DNA of 64,000 nucleotides from VRUE01 sp963747765 (GTDB lineage Bacteria > Actinomycetota > Thermoleophilia > Solirubrobacterales > 70-9): positions 62,001-126,000 of the forward strand of contig CAVVGH010000002.1 of the NCBI GenBank assembly GCA_963747765.1. The letters run 5' to 3'. Under the pieces are notes generated by a model. It worked only from the letters and a program-made list of their open reading frames with translations, had not been told where the DNA came from and did no database searches. The translations under genes and the position numbers were made by a program. Positions 56,578 to 64,000 of this stretch are shown here, in pieces; the first letter of the stretch is position 1, and every line of letters begins with the position of its first letter.

Positions 56578-57255
56578 CTATGTATCGATCAGGCCGCGGA
56601 CGAGCGCGCTGTGCACGAGTTCCGCGCGGCTGCTGACGCCGAGCTTCTGCTGGATGTGCGCGCGGTGGGTCTCGACCGTGCGCACGCTGATGAAGAGCTT
56701 CTCGGCGATCTCGGCATTCGTGTGCCCGAGGGCGATCAGGCGAAGGACATCCACCTCGCGCTCGCTGAGGTCGCGTTTGCTGGGTTCGGGTTCGGCGGCG
56801 AGGCGAGCTCCGAGCGCGGGTTGGAGATAGGTCTCTCCCGCAGCCGCGCTGCGCACGGCCTGCACTAGCTCGTCGTCCGCGGCCTCCTTGAGGACGTAGC
56901 CGAGAACACCGAGCTGGAGCGCCTGGCGGGCGAATCCGGGCTCCTTCTGCATTGTGAGGACCACGATGCGGGTTTCCGGTGACGCCTCCAGGATTTCGGG
57001 AATCGCCTCGAGGCTCGGTTGCCCGGGCATGTTGAGGTCGAGGATCAGGATGGTGGGTTTGTGGCCGCGCACATAGCGCACAGCGGACTCCGCATCCTCC
57101 GCCTCCGCAACGACCTTGAAGCACTGCTCTTCCTCAAGCAACAGCCGCAGGGCACGCCGAACCACGGTGTGATCGTCCGCGATCACGATTGTGGTGAGCT
57201 CCCGTGCGTTCGCATCGACCGCCGCGGAATTGCTGGCACCAGCCGCAGTCGTCAT
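56578..57255 (-). CDS. LuxR/NarL-type response regulator
   Basis: The 225-aa product starts at ATG 57255. Receiver domain (about 21-140): IVIADDHTVVRRAL, phospho-acceptor D73 (ILILDLNMPG), T101 and K123 (GYVLKEAAD). C-terminal LuxR HTH (about 162-222): LSEREVDVLRLIALGHTNAEIAEKLFISVRTVETHRAHI. Binds DNA after phosphorylation by the neighbouring kinase. The kinase is encoded on the other strand. Confidence 0.94.
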   Translation of the reverse strand: MTTAAGASNSAAVDANARELTTIVIADDHTVVRRALRLLLEEEQCFKVVAEAEDAESAVRYVRGHKPTILILDLNMPGQPSLEAIPEILEASPETRIVVLTMQKEPGFARQALQLGVLGYVLKEAADDELVQAVRSAAAGETYLQPALGARLAAEPEPSKRDLSEREVDVLRLIALGHTNAEIAEKLFISVRTVETHRAHIQQKLGVSSRAELVHSALVRGLIDT

Positions 57256-57364
57256 CCAAACGATCCTAGCCCCACCTGGACACGACCTCGTCAGTAGAAG
57301 CCCGCATTTCTCATGTGGATGCGCCCGACGCCCGTGCCTGCGGGCGACATCGACCCCAGATCAG

Positions 57365-57437
57365 AGCCGGCGAGCGGATTTGAACCGCTGACCCCTTCAT
57401 TACGAGTGAAGTGCTCTACCAACTGAGCTACGCCGGC
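57365..57437 (-). tRNA. tRNA-Thr (CGT)
   Basis: On the minus strand acceptor GCCGGCG/CGCCGGC, D-arm GCTCAGTTGGTAGAGC, anticodon stem CTTCA/TGAAG with loop CTCGTAA (CGT), T-arm AGCGG-TTCAAAT-CCGCT. CCA not encoded. Shares D-arm and stem context with tRNA-Thr(GGT). Confidence 0.97.
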
Positions 57438-57491
57438 CGGATGGCTCCATTCTAGGAGTGGCGGGTTTGCGGTGCTGGAGCGAGGGTCGGG

Positions 57492-57926
57492 TCAGCCGCG
57501 CCTTGCGAGGAAGGCGATCGAGCGTCCCGGGCGCGCACAGCTGACCGCTATCCCGTGTTCGGCGACGGTGCCGAGGCAGCGGTAGCCGCGCACGCTGCAG
57601 GAGAAGCGCGAGCTGTCAGCGGGTGAGGCGCAGCCGCCCTGGCTGCTCCAGGCGGCGGCGACGGCCTGGCCGTCGCCGCAGTCGATCCCAGTCACCCGGA
57701 GACCCTCGATGCCGGCCTCCCCGCCTGTGCAGCTGCGGGCCGAGGCGCCGGCGGGCGAGGGCGTGGCTGGTTCTTCGTCGGCCTGGGCTTGGGTTGTGGG
57801 TTGGCCCTGAGTGGTTGCCGCAGAGTCGTTCGACCCATCGGAGCCACAGCCCGCCAGAAGCAGGACCGCGAGAACGACAACGAGTAGGAGTGACGGCACG
57901 GTCTTCGTCGGCAGTGCGGTCTTCAT
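57492..57926 (-). CDS. Putative lipoprotein with conserved cysteines
   Basis: The 144-aa product starts at ATG 57926 (AGGGATCCG upstream). A signal peptide (LLLVVVLAVLLLAGC) ends in a lipobox LLAG-C at residue about 27, so lipid-anchored to the membrane outer face. A Ser/Thr/Gln/Glu linker follows, then a compact domain with six more cysteines (residues about 65-140; ARSCTGG, GIDCGDG, GGCAS, SCSVRGYRCLG), likely disulphide-linked. No known family. Convergent/adjacent to UdgB, same strand. Confidence 0.82.
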   Translation of the reverse strand: MKTALPTKTVPSLLLVVVLAVLLLAGCGSDGSNDSAATTQGQPTTQAQADEEPATPSPAGASARSCTGGEAGIEGLRVTGIDCGDGQAVAAAWSSQGGCASPADSSRFSCSVRGYRCLGTVAEHGIAVSCARPGRSIAFLARRG

Positions 57927-57942
57927 CGGATCCCTGCCTAAC

Positions 57943-58695
57943 TTACCTCGGTGGGCCCGGTGGCGAGCGCTCTGCACGACTCCTCTCCTCGACCAGCCTG
58001 GCCGCGCGCACGAAGATCTCGTCGAGCATTGGCTCGGTCAGCCTGCCCGTGAAGGTGTTCTGCTGGCTCGGGTGGTAGCAGCCGAGCAGCGCCCAGTCGT
58101 CCACCGACGCCTCGATCCCGTGGCCGAAGCGGGGCTTTGGCCGGGGTGGCTCGCAGCCGAGCGAGCGCAGGGCGCGCAGCGTCCCATCCCAGGCGAAGCC
58201 ACCCAGTGCGACGATCGTCCGGCACCCCTCAAGCAGCGCGAGCTCGCGCGACAGGTAGGGCAGGCAGTTGTCCCGCTCAGCCGGCGTTGGCCTGTTTTCC
58301 GGAGGTGCGCAGCGCACGACGGCGGTGACATACGCGTCGATGAGGCGCAGCCCGTCTTCGCGGCTGACCGACTCAGGCTGGGTCGCGAGGCCGGCGCGAT
58401 GCAGCGCCGCATAGAGCCAGTCGCCGGAGCGGTCGCCGGTGAACATCCGGCCCGTTCGGTTGCCGCCATGGGCCGCCGGGGCAAGGCCGACGATCGCCAG
58501 GCGAGCGGCTGGGTCTCCGAAGCCGGCGAGCGGTCGCGACCAGTAGTCGTCGTCGCGGAAGCGGCGCGGCGGGGTGCCTGCGCTCTCCTCTCGCCACGCC
58601 ACCAGTCGGGGGCAGCGCCTGCAGGCATGGATCTCGGCAGCGAGTCCGGGGAGGGCCTCGACACCGCTGGAGGGCGAGTTTTGTGGCCGGGTCAC
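57943..58695 (-). CDS. Type 5 uracil-DNA glycosylase-like protein (UdgB)
   Basis: The 250-aa product starts near GTG 58695 (a TTG about 20 bp upstream is an alternative). N-terminal four-cysteine-type pattern begins ACRRCPRLVAWR; active-site-like motif 1 GLAPAAHGGNRTGRMFTGDRSGDWL and motif 3 GCYHPSQQNTFTGRLT match family 4/5 UDGs, which bind an Fe-S cluster and remove uracil or other deaminated bases. Motif GLAPAAHG (with A in the position of the usual acid) is the type 5 hallmark. DNA repair function. Confidence 0.9.
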   Translation of the reverse strand: MTRPQNSPSSGVEALPGLAAEIHACRRCPRLVAWREESAGTPPRRFRDDDYWSRPLAGFGDPAARLAIVGLAPAAHGGNRTGRMFTGDRSGDWLYAALHRAGLATQPESVSREDGLRLIDAYVTAVVRCAPPENRPTPAERDNCLPYLSRELALLEGCRTIVALGGFAWDGTLRALRSLGCEPPRPKPRFGHGIEASVDDWALLGCYHPSQQNTFTGRLTEPMLDEIFVRAARLVEERSRAERSPPGPPR

Positions 58696-58749
58696 CTCGA
58701 TGCGTTCTATCAGCAAGCGGAGTGGCGAAGGAGGGAATCCAGCTCGAGG

Positions 58750-58779
58750 TTGCGCAGTGGGCTTTGCACTGAATACAAT
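58750..58779 (+). promoter_or_regulatory. Sigma-70-type promoter for the ArsR-like gene
   Basis: TTGCGC (58750-58755), 18-bp spacer, TACAAT (58774-58779). CAGTG...CACTG within the spacer could be an operator. It is divergent from the UdgB gene. Confidence 0.5.
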
Positions 58780-58819
58780 CGAGTGAAGGAATAACTGCAC
58801 AACGATCGGAGGAGGCGTT

Positions 58820-59497
58820 TTGGCAGAGAAAAAGGGGAAGAAAGGCAAACGCAAACCGAAACCGAAGGGCCGGTGGGCGATCGACCAGCGCCTCGTGAAA
58901 GCCCTGACGCACGAGCTTCGCGTCGAAATCCTCGGAATCCTCAACGAAAGGATCGCCAGTCCAAACGAACTCGCCAACGAGCTGAACGAAGGCCTGAGTC
59001 AGGTCAGCTACCACGTCAAAGTGCTCAGGGACTACGAATGCATCGAGCTCGTCAAGACCGAGCCACGCCGCGGCGCGGTCGAGCATTACTACCGTGCGAC
59101 GTCGCGAGCCTTCCTTACCGATCGGGATTGGCAGCGGCTTCCCGACTCGATCCGCCCCGGATTGAGCGCCGACCTGCTGAAGCTGATCGTCGGCGACGCC
59201 GCGGCGGCATCGCAGGCGGGGACGCTCGACGCTCGCAAGGACAGGCACATGAGTAGGACCCTGCTGATCGTCGACGACCGCGGCTGGAAGGACCTGATCG
59301 ACGTGCTGAAACGCGCGCAGGCGCAGGTGGACCAAGTTCAGACCAAGAGCTCCAGCCGGCTCGAAAAGTCCGGTGAGGCCGGGTTCACGGTGTCGGCATC
59401 GTTGACGGGGTTCGAGATTCCGGAGCCACGGAGCAAGGCGGCAAGCCCCTCGAAGAAGAAGGCAAAGAGAAAAGCCGCGTCGAAAACCAAGCGGTGA
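58820..59497 (+). CDS. ArsR-type winged-helix regulator
   Basis: The 225-aa product starts at TTG 58820 after GGAGGAGG. A Lys-rich N-terminus (residues 1-17) is followed by the HTH: VKALTHELRVEILGILNERIASPNELANELNEGLSQVSYHVKVLRDYECIELV at about 25-77. The rest is a helical effector part and a Lys/Ala-rich C-terminus. Long for ArsR (usually about 100 aa). No CxC metal motif, so not an arsenite sensor. Its basic tails suggest non-specific DNA contact. Followed by a coupled gene (GTGA overlap). Confidence 0.82.
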   Translation: MAEKKGKKGKRKPKPKGRWAIDQRLVKALTHELRVEILGILNERIASPNELANELNEGLSQVSYHVKVLRDYECIELVKTEPRRGAVEHYYRATSRAFLTDRDWQRLPDSIRPGLSADLLKLIVGDAAAASQAGTLDARKDRHMSRTLLIVDDRGWKDLIDVLKRAQAQVDQVQTKSSSRLEKSGEAGFTVSASLTGFEIPEPRSKAASPSKKKAKRKAASKTKR

Positions 59498-60093
59498 TCG
59501 ACCGACTCGACGGCCGCGCCCTCCGTGCTGTCGCGGTGCTCGCCGCTGCCGCGGCGATCCTCGTGACCGGTTGCGGAGAGCGCGGCCACGGGGCCGAGAC
59601 GGATCCCGAAAAGGGGTCCGATGCCGCGATCCTCAATGCGGCACTTGGCCAGGAGCTGACGATGATCGACGCCTACGAACGCGGTATTCCACTGCTGCAT
59701 CGCCCGCTCCACCCGCTGGCGCGCCGGCTCCGCGGTCAGGAGCAGGAGTACGTCGATGCTCTCACCAAGGCGATTCGCGGGTTGGGAGGAGAAACCGACG
59801 CCGAGCGGGCCGACCTCGACTTCTCAGAAGTCAAGACCCAGGCGGACGTTCTCGACCTCGCCTACCGACTGGAGAGCACGGCGCTTGCCGCCGACCTGGA
59901 CGCGGCGCCGCGGCTGTCTACGGATGCGCCCCGCACCCTCGCCGCCTCGCTTGCCGCGGGCCACGCTCAGCACCTGGTCGTGCTGAGGCAGGGCCTGGGC
60001 ACCGGCCTGGTGGGCTCGGTGCCCGAGGCGTTTGACGGCGGTGAGGTCTCGCCGCCGGGCATTCCGGCCTCCCAGGGGAATGGCGCGGGGTGA
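59494..60093 (+). CDS. Ferritin-like-domain lipoprotein
   Basis: The 199-aa product starts at GTG 59494, overlapping the previous stop (GTGA). A signal peptide ends in a lipobox (VTG-C at about residue 27). The remainder is a helical bundle with ELTMIDAYERG and EQEYVDALTKAIRGLGG segments and a final AGHAQHLVVLRQGLG, reminiscent of the ferritin-like DUF4439/Ferritin_2 fold with possible Glu/His metal ligands. Coupled to the winged-helix regulator gene; perhaps an extracytoplasmic oxidative-stress or metal protein. Confidence 0.7.
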   Translation: MIDRLDGRALRAVAVLAAAAAILVTGCGERGHGAETDPEKGSDAAILNAALGQELTMIDAYERGIPLLHRPLHPLARRLRGQEQEYVDALTKAIRGLGGETDAERADLDFSEVKTQADVLDLAYRLESTALAADLDAAPRLSTDAPRTLAASLAAGHAQHLVVLRQGLGTGLVGSVPEAFDGGEVSPPGIPASQGNGAG

Positions 60094-60158
60094 CCGGGGC
60101 CCCAACAATGGGTGACATGGGATCGTCACATCGACCTGACGGAGCCGGCTGAGCAGCG

Positions 60159-60728
60159 ATGTTCCCGCTGAACCTCGCCAATGCCCTCACCCTGCTGCGC
60201 ATCCTTGCGGTGCCGGTCGTCGTCGTCGCGCTGCTGGGCAAGACGCCCAACGGCGACGCACTGGCGGCAGCTGTCTTCGCGCTGGCCGCCCTGACCGACG
60301 GCCTCGACGGCTACTTCGCTCGCTCGCGCGACGCGGTCACCACCTTCGGCAAGCTGATGGACCCGCTCGCCGACAAGCTGCTGATCACCGCGGCGCTGGT
60401 CGCCCTGGTCTCGCTGAATCGACTCGAGGCCTGGGTGGCGATGGTGATCATCGCTCGGGAGATCGCGGTGACGGGCCTGCGCGCGATTGCGGCCGAGCGC
60501 GGGATCGTGATCGCCGCGAGCTGGATGGGAAAGGCAAAGACGGTGCTCCAGATTGCGGCCGTGATCGCGCTGATCGCCGCCAATCCGGCACCGGCCTGGG
60601 TCAACGCTCTCGTCTACGTCGCGGTGGCCGCGACCCTGATCAGCGGTGCCGATTACTTCTTTGGACTGCGGCGCAGGATCGAGGCGGAGCGCGAAGCTCG
60701 CGCCCAGGTCAAGGCCAGGACCGGCTGA
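60159..60728 (+). CDS. pgsA: CDP-diacylglycerol-glycerol-3-phosphate phosphatidyltransferase
   Basis: The 189-aa product starts at ATG 60159. Four to six membrane helices and the CDP-alcohol phosphotransferase motif D50-G-x2-A-R-x8-G64-x3-D68-x3-D72 (DGYFARSRDAVTTFGKLMD) are complete. It makes phosphatidylglycerol phosphate from CDP-diacylglycerol and glycerol-3-phosphate at the inner membrane. REIAVTGLR at about 105 is typical of PgsA rather than PIS. Confidence 0.94.
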   Translation: MFPLNLANALTLLRILAVPVVVVALLGKTPNGDALAAAVFALAALTDGLDGYFARSRDAVTTFGKLMDPLADKLLITAALVALVSLNRLEAWVAMVIIAREIAVTGLRAIAAERGIVIAASWMGKAKTVLQIAAVIALIAANPAPAWVNALVYVAVAATLISGADYFFGLRRRIEAEREARAQVKARTG

Positions 60729-60788
60729 GCCCGTCGCCGGGCAGGTGACGCATTTCTCGACCGGTGGTCCGGCAGGGGCGCTGGAGGA

Positions 60789-61793
60789 TCAGGCGGCCGG
60801 GGTCTCGAGCCACTCGCGCACGCTCAGATGCTGGCGCCGATGCTCGTCGGACTTGAGCTCTGAGCGGAGGTCGTCGAGCGTTCCATAGCGCTCCGCGATC
60901 ACGTTGTGGCGGTGGATGGTCTCGAGGTTCTCCTGGCGGGCCATCACGAATGCGTCGCCGGGCAGGTCGGGATAGCCCTCCACCACGCGGCGCACCATCT
61001 CCCTGACACAGTCCTCCACGAAGCGGGGTTGGGCATGGGCCTTGGCAACGACCGCGAGCTCGTCGGGCCGCTTCATCAACTCGTAGATCTCCGAGCTCAT
61101 CGACTGCTCGACGATGCGCAGCAGCTCCGGCGCGTCGATCCACGACGGCCCACCCTCCGGGCAGCCGACGTGAAGGGTCCCGATCCCGCGCTGGTTGTGA
61201 GTTGCGATTGGGACCGCCTCGATCGCCAGCTCGATCTGCTCGGGATTGAAGCCCTGCGCGGCGAGCCGTTCACGCGCCAGCCCACCGACCATCTCCTGTG
61301 CGCACGGACAGGCAGTCATCCCCTGAGCTTGGACTCCCGTCAGCGTGCGGGTTCCGCGCGCCGAGCTGACCGCCGTCCCAAACAGCACATAGATCTCCTG
61401 CGTCAGCTGGCCGCTGGCGGGCGTGCTGACCGTCTCGGGGTAGCGCGCCGTTACCGACACCTCGGCACGCAGTCCGCCCTGACGCTCCAGCACGCGCTGG
61501 GAGATGTGAGCGGCGAGGATCTCGGCCCGAAACGCCTCGCCGAGCACCACCTCGTCAATTGCCTCGCCGACAACCTCCTCGAAGCGCGACATGTGGACAC
61601 CGGCCTGACGGGGGTTGAGGTCAACGAAGCATTCGAAGTCGGCGTGGTAGAGATCCTCACTGCCGTTCGCCTTGACGCGAATGACCTTCTCCACACCGGT
61701 GACACCGACGCGCGAGAGGCTGACCTGGGTTGCCGGGGTCGAGGACTGCACGTCCGGTGCCGAGGTGGGGATGGTTGTCGTCTGGTTCGCCAT
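60789..61793 (-). CDS. folE2: GTP cyclohydrolase FolE2/MptA
   Basis: The 334-aa product starts at ATG 61793. The family motifs are clear: ADFECFVDLNPRQAGVHMSRFEEVV near residue 55, GMTACPCAQEMV near 152 (catalytic cysteines), and ATHNQRGIGTLHV. This type IB/IV enzyme opens GTP to 7,8-dihydroneopterin derivatives for folate-type (or methanopterin) cofactors and usually uses Mn or Fe instead of Zn. Divergent from sigA. Confidence 0.92.
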   Translation of the reverse strand: MANQTTTIPTSAPDVQSSTPATQVSLSRVGVTGVEKVIRVKANGSEDLYHADFECFVDLNPRQAGVHMSRFEEVVGEAIDEVVLGEAFRAEILAAHISQRVLERQGGLRAEVSVTARYPETVSTPASGQLTQEIYVLFGTAVSSARGTRTLTGVQAQGMTACPCAQEMVGGLARERLAAQGFNPEQIELAIEAVPIATHNQRGIGTLHVGCPEGGPSWIDAPELLRIVEQSMSSEIYELMKRPDELAVVAKAHAQPRFVEDCVREMVRRVVEGYPDLPGDAFVMARQENLETIHRHNVIAERYGTLDDLRSELKSDEHRRQHLSVREWLETPAA

Positions 61794-61841
61794 CGCGCCA
61801 TGAAGCGTAGGTGACCGAGATCGTCGGGTCGTCCAAAGGGG

Positions 61842-61872
61842 TTCAAGGGCGGGAGTTTGTCGTCCCTATACT
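61842..61872 (+). promoter_or_regulatory. Candidate promoter for sigA
   Basis: TATACT (61867-61872) looks like a -10; the best -35 is TTCAAG (61842-61847, spacing 19). Lies in the divergent interval 61794-61919. Confidence 0.35.
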
Positions 61873-61919
61873 TCGCCTCTGGCTGCAGCATTGGGGTTGG
61901 CCGCGGAAGAGAGACTGGG

Positions 61920-63071
61920 TTGGACGGAGGCAGCGAGATCGAGTCGTTGGAGGCAACCCCGAGCGGGTTGGAGGAGGGCTCGGGCGATCAGCCCTTCGCG
62001 GAGCCCGGGGAGCTCCAAGCGCTGCTCGCGCTGGGGCGGGAGCGCGGCTTTCTGACCTTCGAGCACATCGCCTCGACTCTCGAGGAAGTGGAGGTGACCA
62101 AGGAGCAGGTCGCCGCGCTTCACGCGCGACTGGTCGAGCAGGGCGTCGAAGTGATCGCCGAGGATGGCGTCGACGCCTACAAAGAACAGCGCAGCGAGTC
62201 GACCAACGGCCAGCCGAAGAGGCCCGAGCTGGACCTCACCGTGGAACCGAGCCTCGACTCGCTTCGCCTCTATCTGCGCTCGATCGGAAAGGTCGACCTG
62301 CTGACCGCCGCGCAAGAGGTCGAACTGGCGAAGCGGATCGAGCGTGGGGACATGCTCGCAAAGCGGCAGATGGTCGAGGCCAATCTGCGGCTTGTGGTTT
62401 CGATCGCCAAAGGCTATTTGGGCCGTGGGCTGAGCTTCCTCGATCTAATCCAGGAGGGCTCCCTGGGACTGATCCGCGCGGTTGAGAAGTTCGACTACCG
62501 GCGCGGCTACAAGTTCTCGACCTATGCGACCTGGTGGATTCGCCAGGCTGTGACGCGGGCGATCGCCGACAAGGCGCGCACGATTCGCATCCCCGTGCAC
62601 ATGGTCGAGAAGCTGAACCGGGTTGCCCACGTGGAGCGGCAGCTGGTGCAGCGTCTGGGCCGTGAGCCCGAGCCGGCTGAGATCGCCGTCGAACTGCGCT
62701 GGCCGGTCAGCGATGTGCGGGAGATCCTGCGGGTCGCCCAATTGCCGGTCTCGCTCGAGAAACCGGTGGGGGACGAGGACGAGTCCGAGCTGGGCGACTT
62801 CGTCGCCGACGACGGGGTGCTCGAGCCCTTCGAGGAGGCGAGCGAACATCTCCAAAAGGAGGGTGTGCGCAAGGCGCTCAACGCGCTTCCCGAGCGCGAG
62901 CGGCAGGTGATCGAGCTTCGCTACGGCTTGACCGGCCTGGAACCGCTCACCCTGGAGGAGGTGGGACGCACCTTTGGCGTCACCCGGGAGCGGATTCGTC
63001 AGATCGAGAACAACACCCTCAAGAAGCTCCAGCGCCTGCCCGAGGCGCAGATGCTCCGCAGCGCCGGCTGA
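61920..63071 (+). CDS. sigA: Primary-type sigma-70 factor
   Basis: The 383-aa product starts at TTG 61920 with GGAAGAGAGA upstream; the frame is open further 5' to 61857 without an SD. N-terminal region 1.1-like helices (LQALLALGRERGFLTFEHIA), then region 1.2 (DSLRLYLRSIGKVDLLTAAQEVELAKRIE), region 2 (ANLRLVVSIAKGYLGRGLSFLDLIQEGSLGLIRAVEKFDYRRGYKFSTYATWWIRQAV), region 3 and region 4 (LEEVGRTFGVTRERIRQIE). Complete and colinear with SigA/RpoD, which directs housekeeping transcription. RpoD-type paralogues are common in actinobacteria, so symbol is tentative. Confidence 0.93.
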   Translation: MDGGSEIESLEATPSGLEEGSGDQPFAEPGELQALLALGRERGFLTFEHIASTLEEVEVTKEQVAALHARLVEQGVEVIAEDGVDAYKEQRSESTNGQPKRPELDLTVEPSLDSLRLYLRSIGKVDLLTAAQEVELAKRIERGDMLAKRQMVEANLRLVVSIAKGYLGRGLSFLDLIQEGSLGLIRAVEKFDYRRGYKFSTYATWWIRQAVTRAIADKARTIRIPVHMVEKLNRVAHVERQLVQRLGREPEPAEIAVELRWPVSDVREILRVAQLPVSLEKPVGDEDESELGDFVADDGVLEPFEEASEHLQKEGVRKALNALPERERQVIELRYGLTGLEPLTLEEVGRTFGVTRERIRQIENNTLKKLQRLPEAQMLRSAG

Positions 63072-63086
63072 GGCGCCTCCGGCTCG

Positions 63087-63551
63087 TCAGTCGGATGCGG
63101 GCTCGAGGACGAAGAGCGCGATGTCGCGGTCGGTGCGCGCCTCGTATTCGTCGAAGCCCGAATACTGCTCGTTGTGCCTGCGCCAGAGATCGGCGCGCTC
63201 CTCGCCGGCGGCGACCCGGGCGCGAACCCGGCGTCGCTCTCGCCCCACCTCGACCTCGGCATCGGGGTTCGCCTGCAGGTTGAGCGACCAGGCTGGTACT
63301 CGGGTGTGGCCGGCGTTGGAGCCGATCACGACCAGTCGATCTCCGTCGGTCAGGTAGACGACCGGCACCGTTCGGAGCTGGCCGGACCTGCGCCCGGTCG
63401 TCGTCAGCAGCAGCACGGGCGCCTTGGCGACACGGCCGCCGATCCTGCCCCCGGTGAGCCGATAGAGCGGCACGTTCAGCTTGCCCGTCCAGCGCAGGCC
63501 GGTGGCGCCGATCGCCATCGAGGCTCGCGCGTAGAAGCTGTCCCCGAGCAC
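63087..63551 (-). CDS. Deazaflavin-dependent nitroreductase family protein
   Basis: The 154-aa product starts at ATG or GTG 63551. It shows the FDOR/Ddn pattern: NVPLYRLTGGRIGGR, APVLLLTTTGRRSGQLRTVPVVYL, VIGSNAGHTRVPAWSLNLQANPDAEVEVG. These bind F420 and reduce quinones or nitro compounds; the family is largely actinobacterial. Tandem 20-bp duplication (GCGGTCGAGAACTGCGCG at about 63577 and 63597) lies just upstream of the start, towards tRNA-Tyr. Confidence 0.88.
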   Translation of the reverse strand: MLGDSFYARASMAIGATGLRWTGKLNVPLYRLTGGRIGGRVAKAPVLLLTTTGRRSGQLRTVPVVYLTDGDRLVVIGSNAGHTRVPAWSLNLQANPDAEVEVGRERRRVRARVAAGEERADLWRRHNEQYSGFDEYEARTDRDIALFVLEPASD

Positions 63552-63622
63552 GCCGGAAGTATGTCAACTCCAATTCGCGGTCGAGAACTGCGCGGCGCGG
63601 TCGAGAACTGCGCGGCTGCGAG

Positions 63623-63705
63623 TGGGGGAGGTGAGAATCGAACTCACTCAGGCAGTGCCACCGATTTTACAGACCGGCCCGGCTCTCCTACTCCGGCGCT
63701 CCCCC
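63623..63705 (-). tRNA. tRNA-Tyr (GTA)
   Basis: On the minus strand acceptor GGGGGAG/CTCCCCC, D-arm, anticodon stem CCGGT/ATCGG with loop CTGTAAA (GTA), type II variable arm, T-arm GTGAG-TTCGATT-CTCAC. CCA not encoded. Confidence 0.95.
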
Positions 63706-63782
63706 GGTTTGGAGCAGCGATTCTAGAGGGCTGAATCGGGGCTCCGTCGGAACGTGGGCGAGTTGGATGGAATGATGGGCCT

Positions 63783-64000
63783 GTGAACTCAAGCCGTCTA
63801 GATGGCCGGGTGATTGCGATCGCTGGGATCGCTGGGGGGTTGGGTCCTGTCGTGGCGGAGCGGTTGGCCGCGGAAGGGGCGACTCTCGCCGGGGCCGATC
63901 GCGACCAGGGCCGAATCGACGAGCTCGGCACCGGGCTGGCATTGCCCGAGGATCGCTGGGACGGACGCGCCGTTGACCTGCTCGACGAGACTGCGACACG
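63783..64000 (+). CDS. Short-chain dehydrogenase/reductase, 5' part
   Basis: Starts at GTG 63783 and runs off the window. The 72 visible residues give VIAIAGIAGGLGPVVAERLAAEGATLAGADRD, the Rossmann nucleotide-binding turn of classical SDRs (variant AGIAGGLG for TGxxxGxG). Catalytic residues are beyond the edge, so activity cannot be judged. Confidence 0.8.
   Translation, partial: MNSSRLDGRVIAIAGIAGGLGPVVAERLAAEGATLAGADRDQGRIDELGTGLALPEDRWDGRAVDLLDETAT

Overview
This is a high-GC (roughly two-thirds G+C by eye) bacterial chromosomal window with GTG/TTG starts, tight 4-nt gene overlaps, a DevS/LuxR-type two-component pair, MptA/FolE2-type GTP cyclohydrolase, a SigA-like primary sigma factor, a deazaflavin-type oxidoreductase and mycobacterial-style trans-acting enoyl reductase homologue. 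These point to an actinobacterium. The Gly-rich T4SS proteins, Replic_Relax protein and SpoIIM relative make me favour the deep-branching Thermoleophilia/Solirubrobacterales, but that placement is inference.

Layout. (1) 1-3.9 kb: a minus-strand, cassette-like array of small, mostly unrecognised genes, each with its own Shine-Dalgarno and a GC hairpin/T-run terminator, with duplicated hairpin leaders and two hairpins resembling a tRNA T-arm plus acceptor stem. (2) 3.9-4.8 kb: no gene; a 29-bp minisatellite and several near-perfect palindromes. (3) 4.8-9.2 kb: ordinary plus-strand metabolic or unknown genes (two SnoaL-like, one unknown, one VOC), then a minus-strand ECF sigma/membrane anti-sigma pair. 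(4) 9.4-24.0 kb: type IV secretion/conjugation locus A on the minus strand: VirB2-like pilin, VirB6-like, VirB3/PrgI-like, VirB4 ATPase, transglycosylase/M15-like wall enzyme, VirB8-like, MinD-like, SpoIIM-like, a small membrane protein, and a 1568-aa VirD4 coupling protein fused to a replication-relaxation domain. Its left end cuts a DUF433 gene. (5) 24-26.9 kb: palindromic and tandem repeats, an internally deleted IS110 transposase, a sigma-like factor, a small basic protein behind four tandem ribosome-binding-site/ATG repeats, and a membrane protein ending in EFGIEP. (6) 26.9-35.8 kb: GST-like, NAD epimerase, FAH hydrolase, RNase H-like, a large secreted FN3-like protein, redox proteins and an enoyl-reductase-like protein. 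(7) 35.8-36.3 kb: mosaic hairpin repeats and a 25-bp-arm palindrome. (8) 36.3-49.7 kb: T4SS locus B on the minus strand, from VirD4 and SSB through a sigma/anti-sigma membrane fusion, an EFGFER-ending protein, TcpC-like, pilin, TcpE-like, VirB4, VirB6, VirB8-like and an SLT-NlpC/P60 wall hydrolase. (9) 49.7-64 kb: core chromosome with four tRNAs (Thr-GGT, Ser-CGA, Thr-CGT, Tyr-GTA), two GNATs, a cellulose-synthase-like/PilZ glycosyltransferase, DoxX-Rieske, histidine kinase/response regulator, UdgB, pgsA, folE2, sigA and others.

The most interesting pattern is that two different T4SS loci lie within 40 kb of each other. Each is associated with a sigma-type factor and a one-pass membrane protein with a disordered tail ending in an EFG(F/I)E-like motif. 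In locus B the sigma factor itself carries a zinc-finger anti-sigma domain, a membrane segment and two copies of the motif. I infer a membrane-tethered sigma/T4SS regulatory or secretion module that I cannot match to a described system. No integrase or stand-alone MOB relaxase is visible, so self-mobility is unproven.
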